From positions 1 to 14,397 of the forward strand of contig JANXYT010000446.1 of NCBI GenBank assembly GCA_025355915.1: 14,397 nucleotides of DNA, in the 5' to 3' direction. Shown here piece by piece: positions 1-7,074 of this stretch. The notes beneath the pieces were generated by a model that saw only the letters and a list, made by a program, of their open reading frames with translations, made no database searches and was not told the DNA's origin. Position numbers and translations under genes: made by a program. This stretch comes from Holophagaceae bacterium. GTDB lineage: Bacteria; Acidobacteriota; Holophagae; Holophagales; Holophagaceae. The number at the start of each line of letters is the position of its first letter. Within the stretch, counting starts at the first letter, position 1.

Positions 1-257
1 GCCTGCAGCGCGGGCCGGGTGAGGTCGCCCAGGGCCAGCGGGTCCACCAGCCAGGCCTGGTCGTGGGTGGCCACCTGGATCAGCGCCAGCACGCAGTGGT
101 GCATTCCGGTGAGGCTGCACTCGATGTCCACGGATAACACGCCGGCCGCATGCCACAGGGGCAGGGCCTCCTGCAGCTTTTCCGGAGTGTCCACGTAGAT
201 CGTGGGGAGGTCGAAGTGGTCAAGCACCATCCCCTCAGTATGCCAGTCCAGTACCAT
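1..257 (-). CDS. RNase D-like 3'-5' exonuclease, N-terminal part (cut by window edge)
   Basis: Reading leftward from an ATG at 257, 85 codons are visible and the rest lies outside the window. Residues around 44-48 read VDIEC, matching the first exonuclease (Exo I, D-x-E) motif of DEDD nucleases. A following ALIQVAT then WLVDPL resembles the RNase D pattern of a hydrophobic LIQ strand and a next strand ending in D-P/L. The other DEDD motifs and any HRDC domain would be off the window. RNase D proteins trim RNA 3' ends, including tRNA precursors. An in-frame TGA lies just upstream of codon 1. A second in-frame ATG at 230 is possible, but the 257 start has GAAGG a few bases upstream and is preferred. 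The gene is divergent from the GDT1-like gene with only 28 bp between the starts. Family call is fairly sure; RNase D versus another DEDD exonuclease is not settled. Confidence 0.7.
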   Translation of the reverse strand, partial: MVLDWHTEGMVLDHFDLPTIYVDTPEKLQEALPLWHAAGVLSVDIECSLTGMHHCVLALIQVATHDQAWLVDPLALGDLTRPALQ

Positions 258-285
258 GAACCTTCGTCACGATCTGCGAGGTTGC

Positions 286-555
286 ATGAATCGATCCCTC
301 TTCTGGACCACCTTTGCCACCGTCTTTCTTGCCGAGGTCGGCGACAAGACCCAGCTCGCGGCGATGACGGCGACCGTACGTAGCGGCCAGATCTGGACCG
401 TCTTTTTCGCCGCCAGCGCGGCCCTGGTGTGCGCGACTGCCATCGGCGTGGCCCTGGGCGGCGTGCTCTTCAAATACATCCCGGAGGCCGCCATCAAGTG
501 GGCCGCGGGGATGGCCTTCATCGTGGTGGGGCTGTGGGTGCTGATCAAGGGGTGA
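286..555 (+). CDS. GDT1/UPF0016 (TMEM165) family cation transporter, half-size
   Basis: Encodes 89 residues with three predicted membrane segments (about 7-27, 39-61, 69-87). Residues 17-23 read EVGDKTQ, the E-x-G-D-K-[ST]-[RQ] signature of the GDT1/TMEM165 family. These are Mn2+/Ca2+ (and H+) antiporters; bacterial members studied so far act in manganese export. The usual eukaryotic protein carries two copies of this unit. A single-unit protein must pair with itself or with another half, and no second half is seen next door. The ATG at 286 has GAGG four bases upstream and begins right before the first helix; an earlier in-frame ATG at 202 would add a non-hydrophobic tail overlapping the divergent exonuclease gene, so it is rejected. 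The TGA overlaps the GTG of the next gene, so the two are probably translationally coupled. Substrate is inferred from the family only. Confidence 0.85.
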   Translation: MNRSLFWTTFATVFLAEVGDKTQLAAMTATVRSGQIWTVFFAASAALVCATAIGVALGGVLFKYIPEAAIKWAAGMAFIVVGLWVLIKG

Positions 556-935
556 CACGTCTCTTCTACGACGGGGACTGCGGTCTCTGCCGGGGCGCGG
601 TGCGCTTCGCGGCGAGGCACGATCAGTCGGGACAGATCCGCTTTGCGCCTCTGGGTGGGGAGACCTTCGAGCGCCTGGTTTCCGCCGAAGCCAGGGTCGG
701 CCTTCCCGACAGCCTCGTGGTCGTCACGCCGGAGGGTGATCTGCTGACGCAGACCAGAGCGGTGATCCATCTCCTGGGCCGGATGGGTCCGATGTGGCGC
801 TGGATGGGCCCAGTGCTGGCCTGGATCCCGGAATCGCTAGGGGATTCGGTCTACCGGATGATCGCCCGGCTGCGACCCAGGAAACGGGCCTGCGCCCTGG
901 ACGCTTCCATCGAGGACGACCGCTTCGATCCATAG
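552..935 (+). CDS. DCC-family (DUF393) thiol-disulfide oxidoreductase-like protein
   Basis: Encodes 127 residues from a GTG start whose last two bases are shared with the TGA of the GDT1-like gene (GTGA overlap). Starting here places the family motif right at the N terminus: residues 7-13 read DGDCGLC, the D-G-x-C-x-x-C signature of DUF393. The CxxC pair (C10, C13) in a thioredoxin-like setting suggests a thiol redox role, but no reaction is established for the family. The mid-protein segment LPDSLVVVTPEG and the later IHLLGRMG-type stretch match the usual DCC layout, and the length is normal. The C terminus is basic then acidic (LRPRKRA, then DASIEDDRFD). Upstream in-frame starts would lie inside the transporter gene and are unlikely. 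The gene ends 7 bp before the convergent metallophosphoesterase stop, with no clear terminator between. Confidence 0.8.
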   Translation: MTRLFYDGDCGLCRGAVRFAARHDQSGQIRFAPLGGETFERLVSAEARVGLPDSLVVVTPEGDLLTQTRAVIHLLGRMGPMWRWMGPVLAWIPESLGDSVYRMIARLRPRKRACALDASIEDDRFDP

Positions 936-942
936 GCCTGGC

Positions 943-2151
943 TTAGCCGCGCTTCAAGGTCAGGATGACGATCTCTGGAGCGGCGCCGATGCGGATGGGC
1001 AGACCCACCACGCCGAGGCCCCGGCTCACGTAAAGCACATCGTCCCCCTCGCGATAGAGGCCTTCGGTGCGAGGACCGATCAGGCGCGCGCTGCTGAAGC
1101 CGGGGATGGGATTGATCTGGCCCCCATGGGTGTGCCCCGATAACGTGAGCCGGGCCCCGGCGGCGAGCGCATGCTCCCATTCGCTGGGGCGATGGTTCAT
1201 GCAGATGCGGAAGGCGTCCGCGGGCAGATCGCGGGCGGCCTCGTCGGGCCGGGGACCGGGGCCGAAGATCATGCGGCGGAAGCGGCCGTTGCGGGCCATG
1301 GGGTCCTGCAGCCCCATCAAGGCCAGGGTGGCACCGTTGCGTGGGATCAGGCTCGAGGCGTTCTCCAAGCAGCGGATCCCGGCGAGCTCGAGATCGCGCC
1401 AGATGGGACGGGGATCGTCGAAGTAGTCGTGGTTGCCCAGAATGGCAAACCGGCCCAAGGGGGGCAGGAATCCCTGGAAGGCCTCCAGGAGGGGTTCCAG
1501 TTCGTCGGGCCGACTGTCCACCAGATCGCCCGTGAGCAACAGCAGCTCGGGCCGCTCTCGCTCGGTGAGGTCGCGCCAACGGCGAAGGGTGCCCGGGCTC
1601 ACCAGGGGGCCCGCGTGGAGGTCGCTCAGGTGGGCGATGCGGAGGCCGTCCAGACCCGCCGGGAGATCGTTGAAAAAGAAGGCCCGGCGAGTGATTTCAG
1701 GATCCCCGTAGGCCTGGCGTGAGCCGCCCACACTTAAGGCGGCGGCGGCCCCCGTACTGGCAATGGCGGCCGTGCGGAGGAAGGCACGCCGCCCAGGGTC
1801 GACCGGGACTTCTTCGTCCGCATCTGTATCGATATCTGGACCTTTTTCTTCCGGTACAACGCGGTGAAAAATTTGCCAGGCCACCTCCACCAGCATGGCG
1901 ATGATCAGGTGCAACGCGGTGAAGGCCTGGAAGTAGAACCCGGCCCGGGCCAGCGCGCGCAGCAGGGGCAGCGCTCCGTGCCCATCGATCCCGATGGCGC
2001 GCATGAGCGCGAACAGGATCAGGGGCAGGTGCAGCACTCCAAGGATCCAGGGGAGCCTGCGATAGGCGCGTTCCGGGAGTTCCAGCCGCAGCAGCCGCAG
2101 GTGGAACCACTGGATGAGCACGATGAGGATGAGGGCGATCAGGAAGGACAT
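943..2151 (-). CDS. Membrane-anchored calcineurin-like metallophosphoesterase (YkuE/YaeI-like)
   Basis: Encodes 402 residues. The N-terminal ~95 residues hold three hydrophobic segments (about 2-20, 33-52, 70-95). An acidic linker (105-116) follows, then a twin-arginine-like stretch (R121, R122, then FLRTAAIAS and a small-residue hydrophobic run). The catalytic domain starts near 168 and shows the full metal-site series: SDLH 176-179, GDLVD 208-212, GNHD 239-242, MNHRP 318-322 and GHTHGG 339-344. This is the family of dinuclear-metal phosphoesterases that includes B. subtilis YkuE and E. coli YaeI; the substrate cannot be read from sequence. The catalytic domain is probably on the outer face of the inner membrane. 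AGGA lies five bases before the ATG. The upstream peptidase gene ends 19 bp away on the same strand, so the two probably form one transcript. Confidence 0.9.
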   Translation of the reverse strand: MSFLIALILIVLIQWFHLRLLRLELPERAYRRLPWILGVLHLPLILFALMRAIGIDGHGALPLLRALARAGFYFQAFTALHLIIAMLVEVAWQIFHRVVPEEKGPDIDTDADEEVPVDPGRRAFLRTAAIASTGAAAALSVGGSRQAYGDPEITRRAFFFNDLPAGLDGLRIAHLSDLHAGPLVSPGTLRRWRDLTERERPELLLLTGDLVDSRPDELEPLLEAFQGFLPPLGRFAILGNHDYFDDPRPIWRDLELAGIRCLENASSLIPRNGATLALMGLQDPMARNGRFRRMIFGPGPRPDEAARDLPADAFRICMNHRPSEWEHALAAGARLTLSGHTHGGQINPIPGFSSARLIGPRTEGLYREGDDVLYVSRGLGVVGLPIRIGAAPEIVILTLKRG

Positions 2152-2170
2152 GCGAGTCCTAGATGGGGTA

Positions 2171-4723
2171 TCAGGGTCGCACGACCACGCTGAGGGTTCC
2201 TACCGTACGATCCTTCATGAGGCCGTCCAAGGCGCGGTGCAGGCCAAGGGTGAACGAGACATTGCCCGCCAGGCGGCGCACCACGTCCATGGGCAGGCCG
2301 AGGTTCCGGCTGTCCAGCTCCAGGCCCACCACCCGCTGGGCCGAGGGCCGCGCTGCGGTGTCCTGCCACACGGCCGCGTGCTCGACGTAGGCCCGGAAGA
2401 CGCCCAGTCCAAGGTCGCCCCGGAGCCGCTGAAGGCGATTGCCCGTGGCGGTATAGGCGGGCAGGGCCGCCTGGATCACCCGGTTGGCATCCAACGAGGC
2501 CGGCAGCAGCGAGGTGGGCACGCCGCCGAGGTGGAAGCGGTCGAAGGCGGTGGGAGCGCCGCCCATGCGACCGGTCTCGGCATGAAGGGTGAGCGGGACC
2601 CAGGGATTGATCCAGCCTGCCTTAAGCTCCAGTCGGGTGAGGGTCCAGGACTGGCCATCGGTACGTCCTTGATACCCGTGGATGGTGGTGGCGCCCCGGA
2701 AGCCCTGGCCATCCCGGCTCCAGAGGTTTCCCAGGCTGGCCCCACCACCCGTGAGCGAACGGGTGAACCCGTCGCCACCGATGGGCGTCATTCGTTCGAA
2801 CGCGACCACGGGGTGGAGGCCGAATTTGGGTCGTCCGAGGTCCTGGTAATCCAGGGCCAGTTCGCCCCCCCGGCGCTCCCGATCGAGACCCCGGGCGGCG
2901 AAGAAATCCTGGCGGGAAGGGCGCTCCAGCGAGGAGAACACCTGGAGGGAGGGGGCCCACCGCCAGGCCCGCCAAGCCGCACCGAGCATGCCTCCGCGGG
3001 GGCCCGTGCCATTGCCCAGGCCCGCCAGGACCTGCCAATTCAGGCGGTTCAACATGTCGTTGCCCCCGCCGCCAATCTGGTAGCTGAGGCCCGAGGGCGT
3101 GTCGCTGTACCCGAGGAGGGAGAAGGTGCCGTGGCTTTCCCGGACGCGATAGGGATGCGCCTCTACGGGGACTGGTTCAGAAAGGAGGCCCGCTTTGTCG
3201 GCCTTCGGAAGGATCTGATCTTTCACCAGGGCCGCAGGATCCTGCAGCAGGGGCTTCGCTTCCAGGGGCGGCAGGGTGGCGTCGAGGCGGCGGATGTGCA
3301 GGCCCGAGGCGCTGAGCTGGGTGTAGTAGATCCACTTGCCGTCCGGGGTGGCCACGGGGTTCCACGCGGCCGCCAGGGTGCGGGTGAGGGGCCGGCCTTG
3401 ACCATCGACCAGATTCCAGATGCCCTCCACTTCCCTCCAGGTGGGTCGGCCCGGCGTGGCGAACGTGGCTGGGAGAGGCTTTGAGGACAGGCCCTTTCCG
3501 AAGGTCCACTGGCGGGGCTGAGGCGTCAGCACGCCTTCGCCGTCCGGCAGCCGCAGCTGAAAGCCGATGGTGTCGGCCGCTGTCCACACCGGCTTCCAGG
3601 GCAGGGCGCCATGAATGCGGCCCAGGCGGCGGGTGGGGGGCAGGATGGGGGTGATCGCGACGTGATCGGCGGGTTCGCCCGGTTCTGGCTTGGCGGGCTT
3701 CGGCGCGGCCGTCAGGTCCCACACATAGAGCCCAGGCCGCTTCGGATCCAGCACCCGGGCCAGGAGCTTGGAGCCGTCCGGGCTGAGGGCCAGGTCCGTG
3801 GCCCAGCCCTTCACCTGGGTGACGAGCTCGCCTTCGCGAAGGCCCTCGGCCTTCGCGCGGCGCTCGAGTTCCAGGGCCGTGTGGGTCAGTTCGGCGCAGT
3901 AGCGCTGGTAGCCGTCTTTGGGGCCGAAGCCGAAGGTGGCCCGGAAGGCTGCCTCGAAATCGCGCTTGCCGGCGAGGCGGGTCCACAGGGTCTGGAGGGC
4001 CTTGGGATCATCGGACCGGGTTTCCAGCCACTCCAGGTAGGCGCTGCCACCTAGGTAGGCCATGCTGCCGCCGAGAAAGCCTGCCTTGCCGTTCAGGGCC
4101 TCGTAGGTGGGCAGCTTGCCCTCCAGGGCCCATTGGCGCAGCACGGCGGCGCGAAAGGCGCTGTGGGGGCGGCCGCTGCCCGTGAGCTTGCCTTCGATGA
4201 GGGTCGCGTAGCCTTCCACAACCCAGCGCGGCGTCTTCTCGGTGAGGGGACCGAGCAAGGCGGTCCAGCGCTGCCACAGACTGGGCTTCCTCGCCGGACG
4301 GAGCAGGTGGTGCATGTGGCCCAGTTCGTGGGCGACCAGCAGCTGGGCCCATCCGCGGTGATGACCGAGGTCGGAGTCGGGTTCCGGCTCGGTCTTCCAC
4401 AGCACCACATGGGGCCGGTCCAGCACCGGGAGGGCCATGCCATTGGCCTCCAGCACGGGGTCCAGGATCAGGATGTCGATGGGCTTTTCGTAGACGAACC
4501 CGACCAGTCCTAAATATTGCGCATGGACGCCCTCCACGCGTCCTGCCACCTCCCGGCCGAAGGCTTCGAAGGCCGCCGGACAGTGGATCCGGTAATGAGC
4601 CGTGGTGAAGGTGAGCCAAGGGGCATCCGGGGCCTGGATGCGGGGCGGTGCGGCCTGGACCAGGGCGGGGAGGAGGGCCAGAAAGGGTGCCAGGGTCCGG
4701 GGGGTCAGGGTTCGGAGGGCCAT
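2171..4723 (-). CDS. Secreted HELGH metallopeptidase fused to beta-propeller repeats and an outer-membrane-type barrel
   Basis: Encodes 850 residues from the ATG at 4723, chosen because a Sec signal peptide follows at once (hydrophobic core 11-22, likely cut after VQA at 24). Residues 132-136 read HELGH, a zincin HExxH. About 34 residues later WVVEGYATLIEG supplies a candidate third zinc ligand (E170), as in gluzincin/peptidase-MA type enzymes. Two PD40-like propeller blades are visible (LALSPDGSKLL near 311-321; VATPDGKWIYYT near 457-468). From about 535 to the end, alternating glycine/aromatic-rich strands look like an outer-membrane beta-barrel, although the protein ends in VVVRP rather than a terminal aromatic. 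An in-frame ATG at 4822 would add a basic, non-signal stretch across the divergent promoter and is rejected. The gene is divergent from the apbE operon and leads the metallophosphoesterase gene. Substrate is unknown. Confidence 0.8.
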   Translation of the reverse strand: MALRTLTPRTLAPFLALLPALVQAAPPRIQAPDAPWLTFTTAHYRIHCPAAFEAFGREVAGRVEGVHAQYLGLVGFVYEKPIDILILDPVLEANGMALPVLDRPHVVLWKTEPEPDSDLGHHRGWAQLLVAHELGHMHHLLRPARKPSLWQRWTALLGPLTEKTPRWVVEGYATLIEGKLTGSGRPHSAFRAAVLRQWALEGKLPTYEALNGKAGFLGGSMAYLGGSAYLEWLETRSDDPKALQTLWTRLAGKRDFEAAFRATFGFGPKDGYQRYCAELTHTALELERRAKAEGLREGELVTQVKGWATDLALSPDGSKLLARVLDPKRPGLYVWDLTAAPKPAKPEPGEPADHVAITPILPPTRRLGRIHGALPWKPVWTAADTIGFQLRLPDGEGVLTPQPRQWTFGKGLSSKPLPATFATPGRPTWREVEGIWNLVDGQGRPLTRTLAAAWNPVATPDGKWIYYTQLSASGLHIRRLDATLPPLEAKPLLQDPAALVKDQILPKADKAGLLSEPVPVEAHPYRVRESHGTFSLLGYSDTPSGLSYQIGGGGNDMLNRLNWQVLAGLGNGTGPRGGMLGAAWRAWRWAPSLQVFSSLERPSRQDFFAARGLDRERRGGELALDYQDLGRPKFGLHPVVAFERMTPIGGDGFTRSLTGGGASLGNLWSRDGQGFRGATTIHGYQGRTDGQSWTLTRLELKAGWINPWVPLTLHAETGRMGGAPTAFDRFHLGGVPTSLLPASLDANRVIQAALPAYTATGNRLQRLRGDLGLGVFRAYVEHAAVWQDTAARPSAQRVVGLELDSRNLGLPMDVVRRLAGNVSFTLGLHRALDGLMKDRTVGTLSVVVRP

Positions 4724-4760
4724 GGCTTCAGTCTGACCGGCCGTGACGAAGATCACTTTT

Positions 4761-4775
4761 TGAGATTTTATCTCA
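4761..4775. promoter_or_regulatory. Palindrome TGAGA-TTTTA-TCTCA, possible Fur-type operator (site 1)
   Basis: This is an inverted repeat in the AT-rich gap between the peptidase gene and apbE. With flanking T and A runs the perfect arms extend to 9 bp (4757-4765 with 4771-4779). The 15-base core matches the Fur 7-1-7 consensus (TGATAATNATTATCA) at about 9 of 14 positions. The arms are the same as those of site 2, which matches better. On the minus strand the core contains TAAAAT, a possible -10 element for the leftward peptidase gene 37 bp away, so a repressor here would block it. An intrinsic terminator is less likely because the site lies upstream of both divergent genes. Confidence 0.5.
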
Positions 4776-4793
4776 AAAACGACCTTGAAAAAA

Positions 4794-4802
4794 TGGTAAA
4801 TC
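4794..4802 (+). promoter_or_regulatory. Extended -10-like element for the apbE operon
   Basis: TGGTAAATC lies between the two palindromes and resembles an extended -10 (TG-n-TAAAAT type). No good -35 is found at 17 bp. If it is used, transcription would begin near 4808-4810, within or next to palindrome 2, and the ATG at 4806 could not be the start codon. This is inference from a short match. Confidence 0.25.
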
Positions 4803-4805
4803 AGT

Positions 4806-5771
4806 ATGAGACTCATTCTCATGATTGCTCACGTGTTCCCCTTCCTATTGGTGCCGGCCCTTGTGGCCGCCCAGGGGGCTCCTGCGCCAGGGCTGGACCG
4901 CACGGTGCTGGCCATGGGCACGGAACTACGCCTGCATGTGGAAGGAAAGGGTGACCTGGCTCGGGCTTCCGAGGCCGCGCTGGCCGAAGGAGCCAGGATC
5001 GAGGCCGCCTGCTCGACCTGGGACCCAGCCTCGACCTGGAGCCGCCTGAACGCCGCCGGGGGCCGACCCGTGGCCCTCGAAGTGGAATGGCTGGCCTTGC
5101 TGGGCGAGATGAAAGCCTGGCAGGCCCGCACGGAAGGGGCCTTCGATCCGGCGCTGCTGGCCCTGGTGCAAGCCTGGGGGCTCCGCGAAGGGGGGCAGAT
5201 TCCGAAAGCGGATGCCTTGGCGGAAGCCCGCCGCGCCGCGGGCGCTCGCCTGCTGGAATTGGACCTGACCGTCGGCACGGCCCGGCTCGACCATCCCGCC
5301 GCGGGCGTGGAGGAGGGGGGCTTCCTCAAGGGCTATGCCTTGGACCGCATGCGCCAAGCGGCAGGGGTTCCCACCGGCCTTTTCGACTTTGGGGGCCAAC
5401 TTTTGGCGTGGGGTCGGCCTGTCCCCGTTTCGGTCGCCGACCCCCTGAACCGGCAACGTCCGCGTCTTAACCTTCTTCTTCGCGATGCCTCTCTGTCCGG
5501 CAGCGGCACCTCGGAACGGGGTCGCCACCTCCTGGACCCGCGCTGCGGCGAGCCCTGCCCGTCCTGGGGCAGCACCGCCGTGGTGGCGTCGGAAGCCCTC
5601 ACGGCGGACGTGCTTTCCACCGCCCTCTACGTGCTGGGCCCGGATGCGGGCCTTGCCTGGGCCAAGCGCCACGGCGTGGCCGCCGCCTTCCTTCTCAACG
5701 ACGGAACGGTCCAGATGAGTCCGGCCTTCCGATCCCTCCACCCCACCCTGATTCCCCGGGAGTCTCGATGA
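4806..5771 (+). CDS. apbE: ApbE-family FAD:protein FMN transferase (exported)
   Basis: Encodes 321 residues. ApbE enzymes take FMN from FAD and attach it to a Thr in partner proteins carrying an SGAT-type motif, outside the cytoplasm. Recognisable family blocks in order: AMGTELRL 36-43, GAFDPALLAL 111-120, GGFLKGYALDR 171-181 (the AKGYAVD block), LFDFGGQLLAWG 192-203, SGSGTSERGRHLLDPRCGEP 231-250 (the SG...H-x-x-D-P-x-x-G block, with Cys in place of the usual Thr at 247), and EALTADVLSTALYVLG 263-278 with the metal-binding Asp. Residues 3-22 form a signal peptide; there is no lipobox Cys. The start is uncertain: ATG 4806 overlaps palindrome 2 and no good ribosome site is seen. ATG 4821 or GTG 4833 would still give a signal peptide. 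The gene is first in the operon, and its TGA overlaps the ATG of the porin gene (ATGA). Confidence 0.9.
   Translation: MRLILMIAHVFPFLLVPALVAAQGAPAPGLDRTVLAMGTELRLHVEGKGDLARASEAALAEGARIEAACSTWDPASTWSRLNAAGGRPVALEVEWLALLGEMKAWQARTEGAFDPALLALVQAWGLREGGQIPKADALAEARRAAGARLLELDLTVGTARLDHPAAGVEEGGFLKGYALDRMRQAAGVPTGLFDFGGQLLAWGRPVPVSVADPLNRQRPRLNLLLRDASLSGSGTSERGRHLLDPRCGEPCPSWGSTAVVASEALTADVLSTALYVLGPDAGLAWAKRHGVAAAFLLNDGTVQMSPAFRSLHPTLIPRESR
4807..4821. promoter_or_regulatory. Fur-box-like palindrome TGAGA-CTCAT-TCTCA (site 2)
   Basis: The 15-base core matches the Fur 7-1-7 consensus at 11 of 14 informative positions. It differs by one base from TGAGAATCATTCTCA, a form common among known Fur boxes. 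The perfect arms extend by one more pair (ATGAGA with TCTCAT, 4806-4822). It overlaps the first possible start codon of the apbE-like gene. Together with site 1 (centres 46 bp apart, same arms) it makes a two-site operator plausible for both divergent operons. Binding by Fur specifically, rather than another metal regulator, is inferred. Confidence 0.6.
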
Positions 5772-7066
5772 AATCCTTGCTCACCCCCCTCATGTGCGCG
5801 CTGCTCACAGCCCCGGGCTTCGCCCAGGAGAAGCCGGAGGCGGATAAGCGTCTCTATGCCGACCCGCGCGCGGCCGACCAGCGCATGGCCGATCTGGAGC
5901 GCCGCCTGGATGCCCTGTCCCGGGAGCTGGAATCCCAGAAGACGGGCAGCGCCATGCCGGCGGCGCCGGAGGAGGGTCGTTTCGGCCTGGGACCCAGCGC
6001 CAGCAAGGTCTACGCGGGTCCGTCGGGGCTCAGCGTGGGGGGCTACGGTGAGTTCCTCTACGAGAACAAGGCCGCGACGCTGCAGGACGGCACCCGCGTC
6101 GGCACCACGAAGAAGGCCGATGCGCTGAGGCTCGTGCTCTACACCGGCTACAAGTTCAGCGACCGCATCGTGTTCAACTCCGAGATCGAGTTCGAGCACG
6201 GCGGCTACAGCGACGAGCACCCCGAGGGCGAGGCCGTGGTCGAATTCGCCTACCTGGATTTCCTCATCGACAAGACCTTCAACGTGCGGGCTGGCCAGAT
6301 GCTGGTGCCCATGGGCTTCATCAACGAGCTGCACGAACCTCCGGCCTTCCTTGGGGCCCGCCGCCCCCTGGTGGAGCGCACCATCATCCCCGCCACCTGG
6401 CACGAGAACGGCCTCGGCGTCCACGGCGACCTGCCCGGCAACCTGACCTACCGCGTTTACCTGATGAACGGACTCGACGCCACGAAGTTCAGCGCCTCGG
6501 GCATCCGCGACGGGCGCCAGGCGGGCAAGGAGGCCAACGCCCAGAGCCTGGCCTGGACCGGCCGTCTGGACTGGGTGCCCCAGCCCGGCATCCTGGTGGG
6601 CACGAGCTTCTACACCGGCAACAGCAACCAGAGCGGCGGCGGCGAGGCCATCACCACCACCGTGTGGGACGCCCACGCCGAGTACCGGGCCCGGGGCTTC
6701 CAAGTCCGGGGCCTCTACACCCGCAGCACCAACAGCGCAGCGGGCGTGGCGGCCCTGGCGCCTTCGGACCCGGCCCGTGAGGTGGGCACGCGGCAGTGGG
6801 GCGGCTACCTGGAGGCGGGCTACGACCTGTTGAAGGGCTCGAAGCAGGCCCTCATCCCCTACGTCCGCTACGAGCGCATCGACGCGAATCAGGCCGTGGT
6901 GGCCGGGGTCACGAAGGACATCAGCCTGGACCGCACGTTGCTCACCATGGGCGTCGCGTTCAAGCCCATTCCCCAAGTGGCCCTGAAGGCCGACTGGACC
7001 CGCGACGAGAACCGCGCCCGCACGGGCCGGGACCAGTTCAGCCTGGCCCTGGGCTACACCTTCTGA
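5768..7066 (+). CDS. Porin-like outer-membrane beta-barrel protein (OprO/P- or DcaP-like)
   Basis: Encodes 432 residues. A signal peptide ends near GFAQ (residue 20). Residues about 36-57 form a short heptad-patterned coiled coil (ADLERRLDALSREL), followed by a linker and then, from about 88, a run of amphipathic strands rich in Gly, Tyr and Phe. The last residues are LALGYTF, the terminal Phe signature recognised by the barrel assembly machinery. This layout (coiled coil plus ~16-strand-sized barrel) matches phosphate-selective-porin-like and DcaP-like proteins. The solute cannot be read from sequence. GGGAG sits five bases before the ATG, and the start overlaps the apbE stop by ATGA. An 8-bp gap leads to the FMN-binding gene. 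In this operon the channel may admit an electron acceptor, metal complex or flavin, which is inference. Confidence 0.8.
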   Translation: MKSLLTPLMCALLTAPGFAQEKPEADKRLYADPRAADQRMADLERRLDALSRELESQKTGSAMPAAPEEGRFGLGPSASKVYAGPSGLSVGGYGEFLYENKAATLQDGTRVGTTKKADALRLVLYTGYKFSDRIVFNSEIEFEHGGYSDEHPEGEAVVEFAYLDFLIDKTFNVRAGQMLVPMGFINELHEPPAFLGARRPLVERTIIPATWHENGLGVHGDLPGNLTYRVYLMNGLDATKFSASGIRDGRQAGKEANAQSLAWTGRLDWVPQPGILVGTSFYTGNSNQSGGGEAITTTVWDAHAEYRARGFQVRGLYTRSTNSAAGVAALAPSDPAREVGTRQWGGYLEAGYDLLKGSKQALIPYVRYERIDANQAVVAGVTKDISLDRTLLTMGVAFKPIPQVALKADWTRDENRARTGRDQFSLALGYTF

Positions 7067-7074
7067 GGTGGAGC

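Noticed and set aside
2114..3484. Long plus-strand open frame (456 codons) opposite the peptidase gene
   Set aside because: Antisense shadow in GC-rich DNA; the minus-strand frame has a signal peptide, HELGH and propeller motifs.
4757..4779. Palindrome with flanking T and A runs read as an intrinsic terminator
   Set aside because: It lies upstream of both divergent genes, has a weak A/T stem, and its arms repeat at 4807-4821, which fits an operator better.
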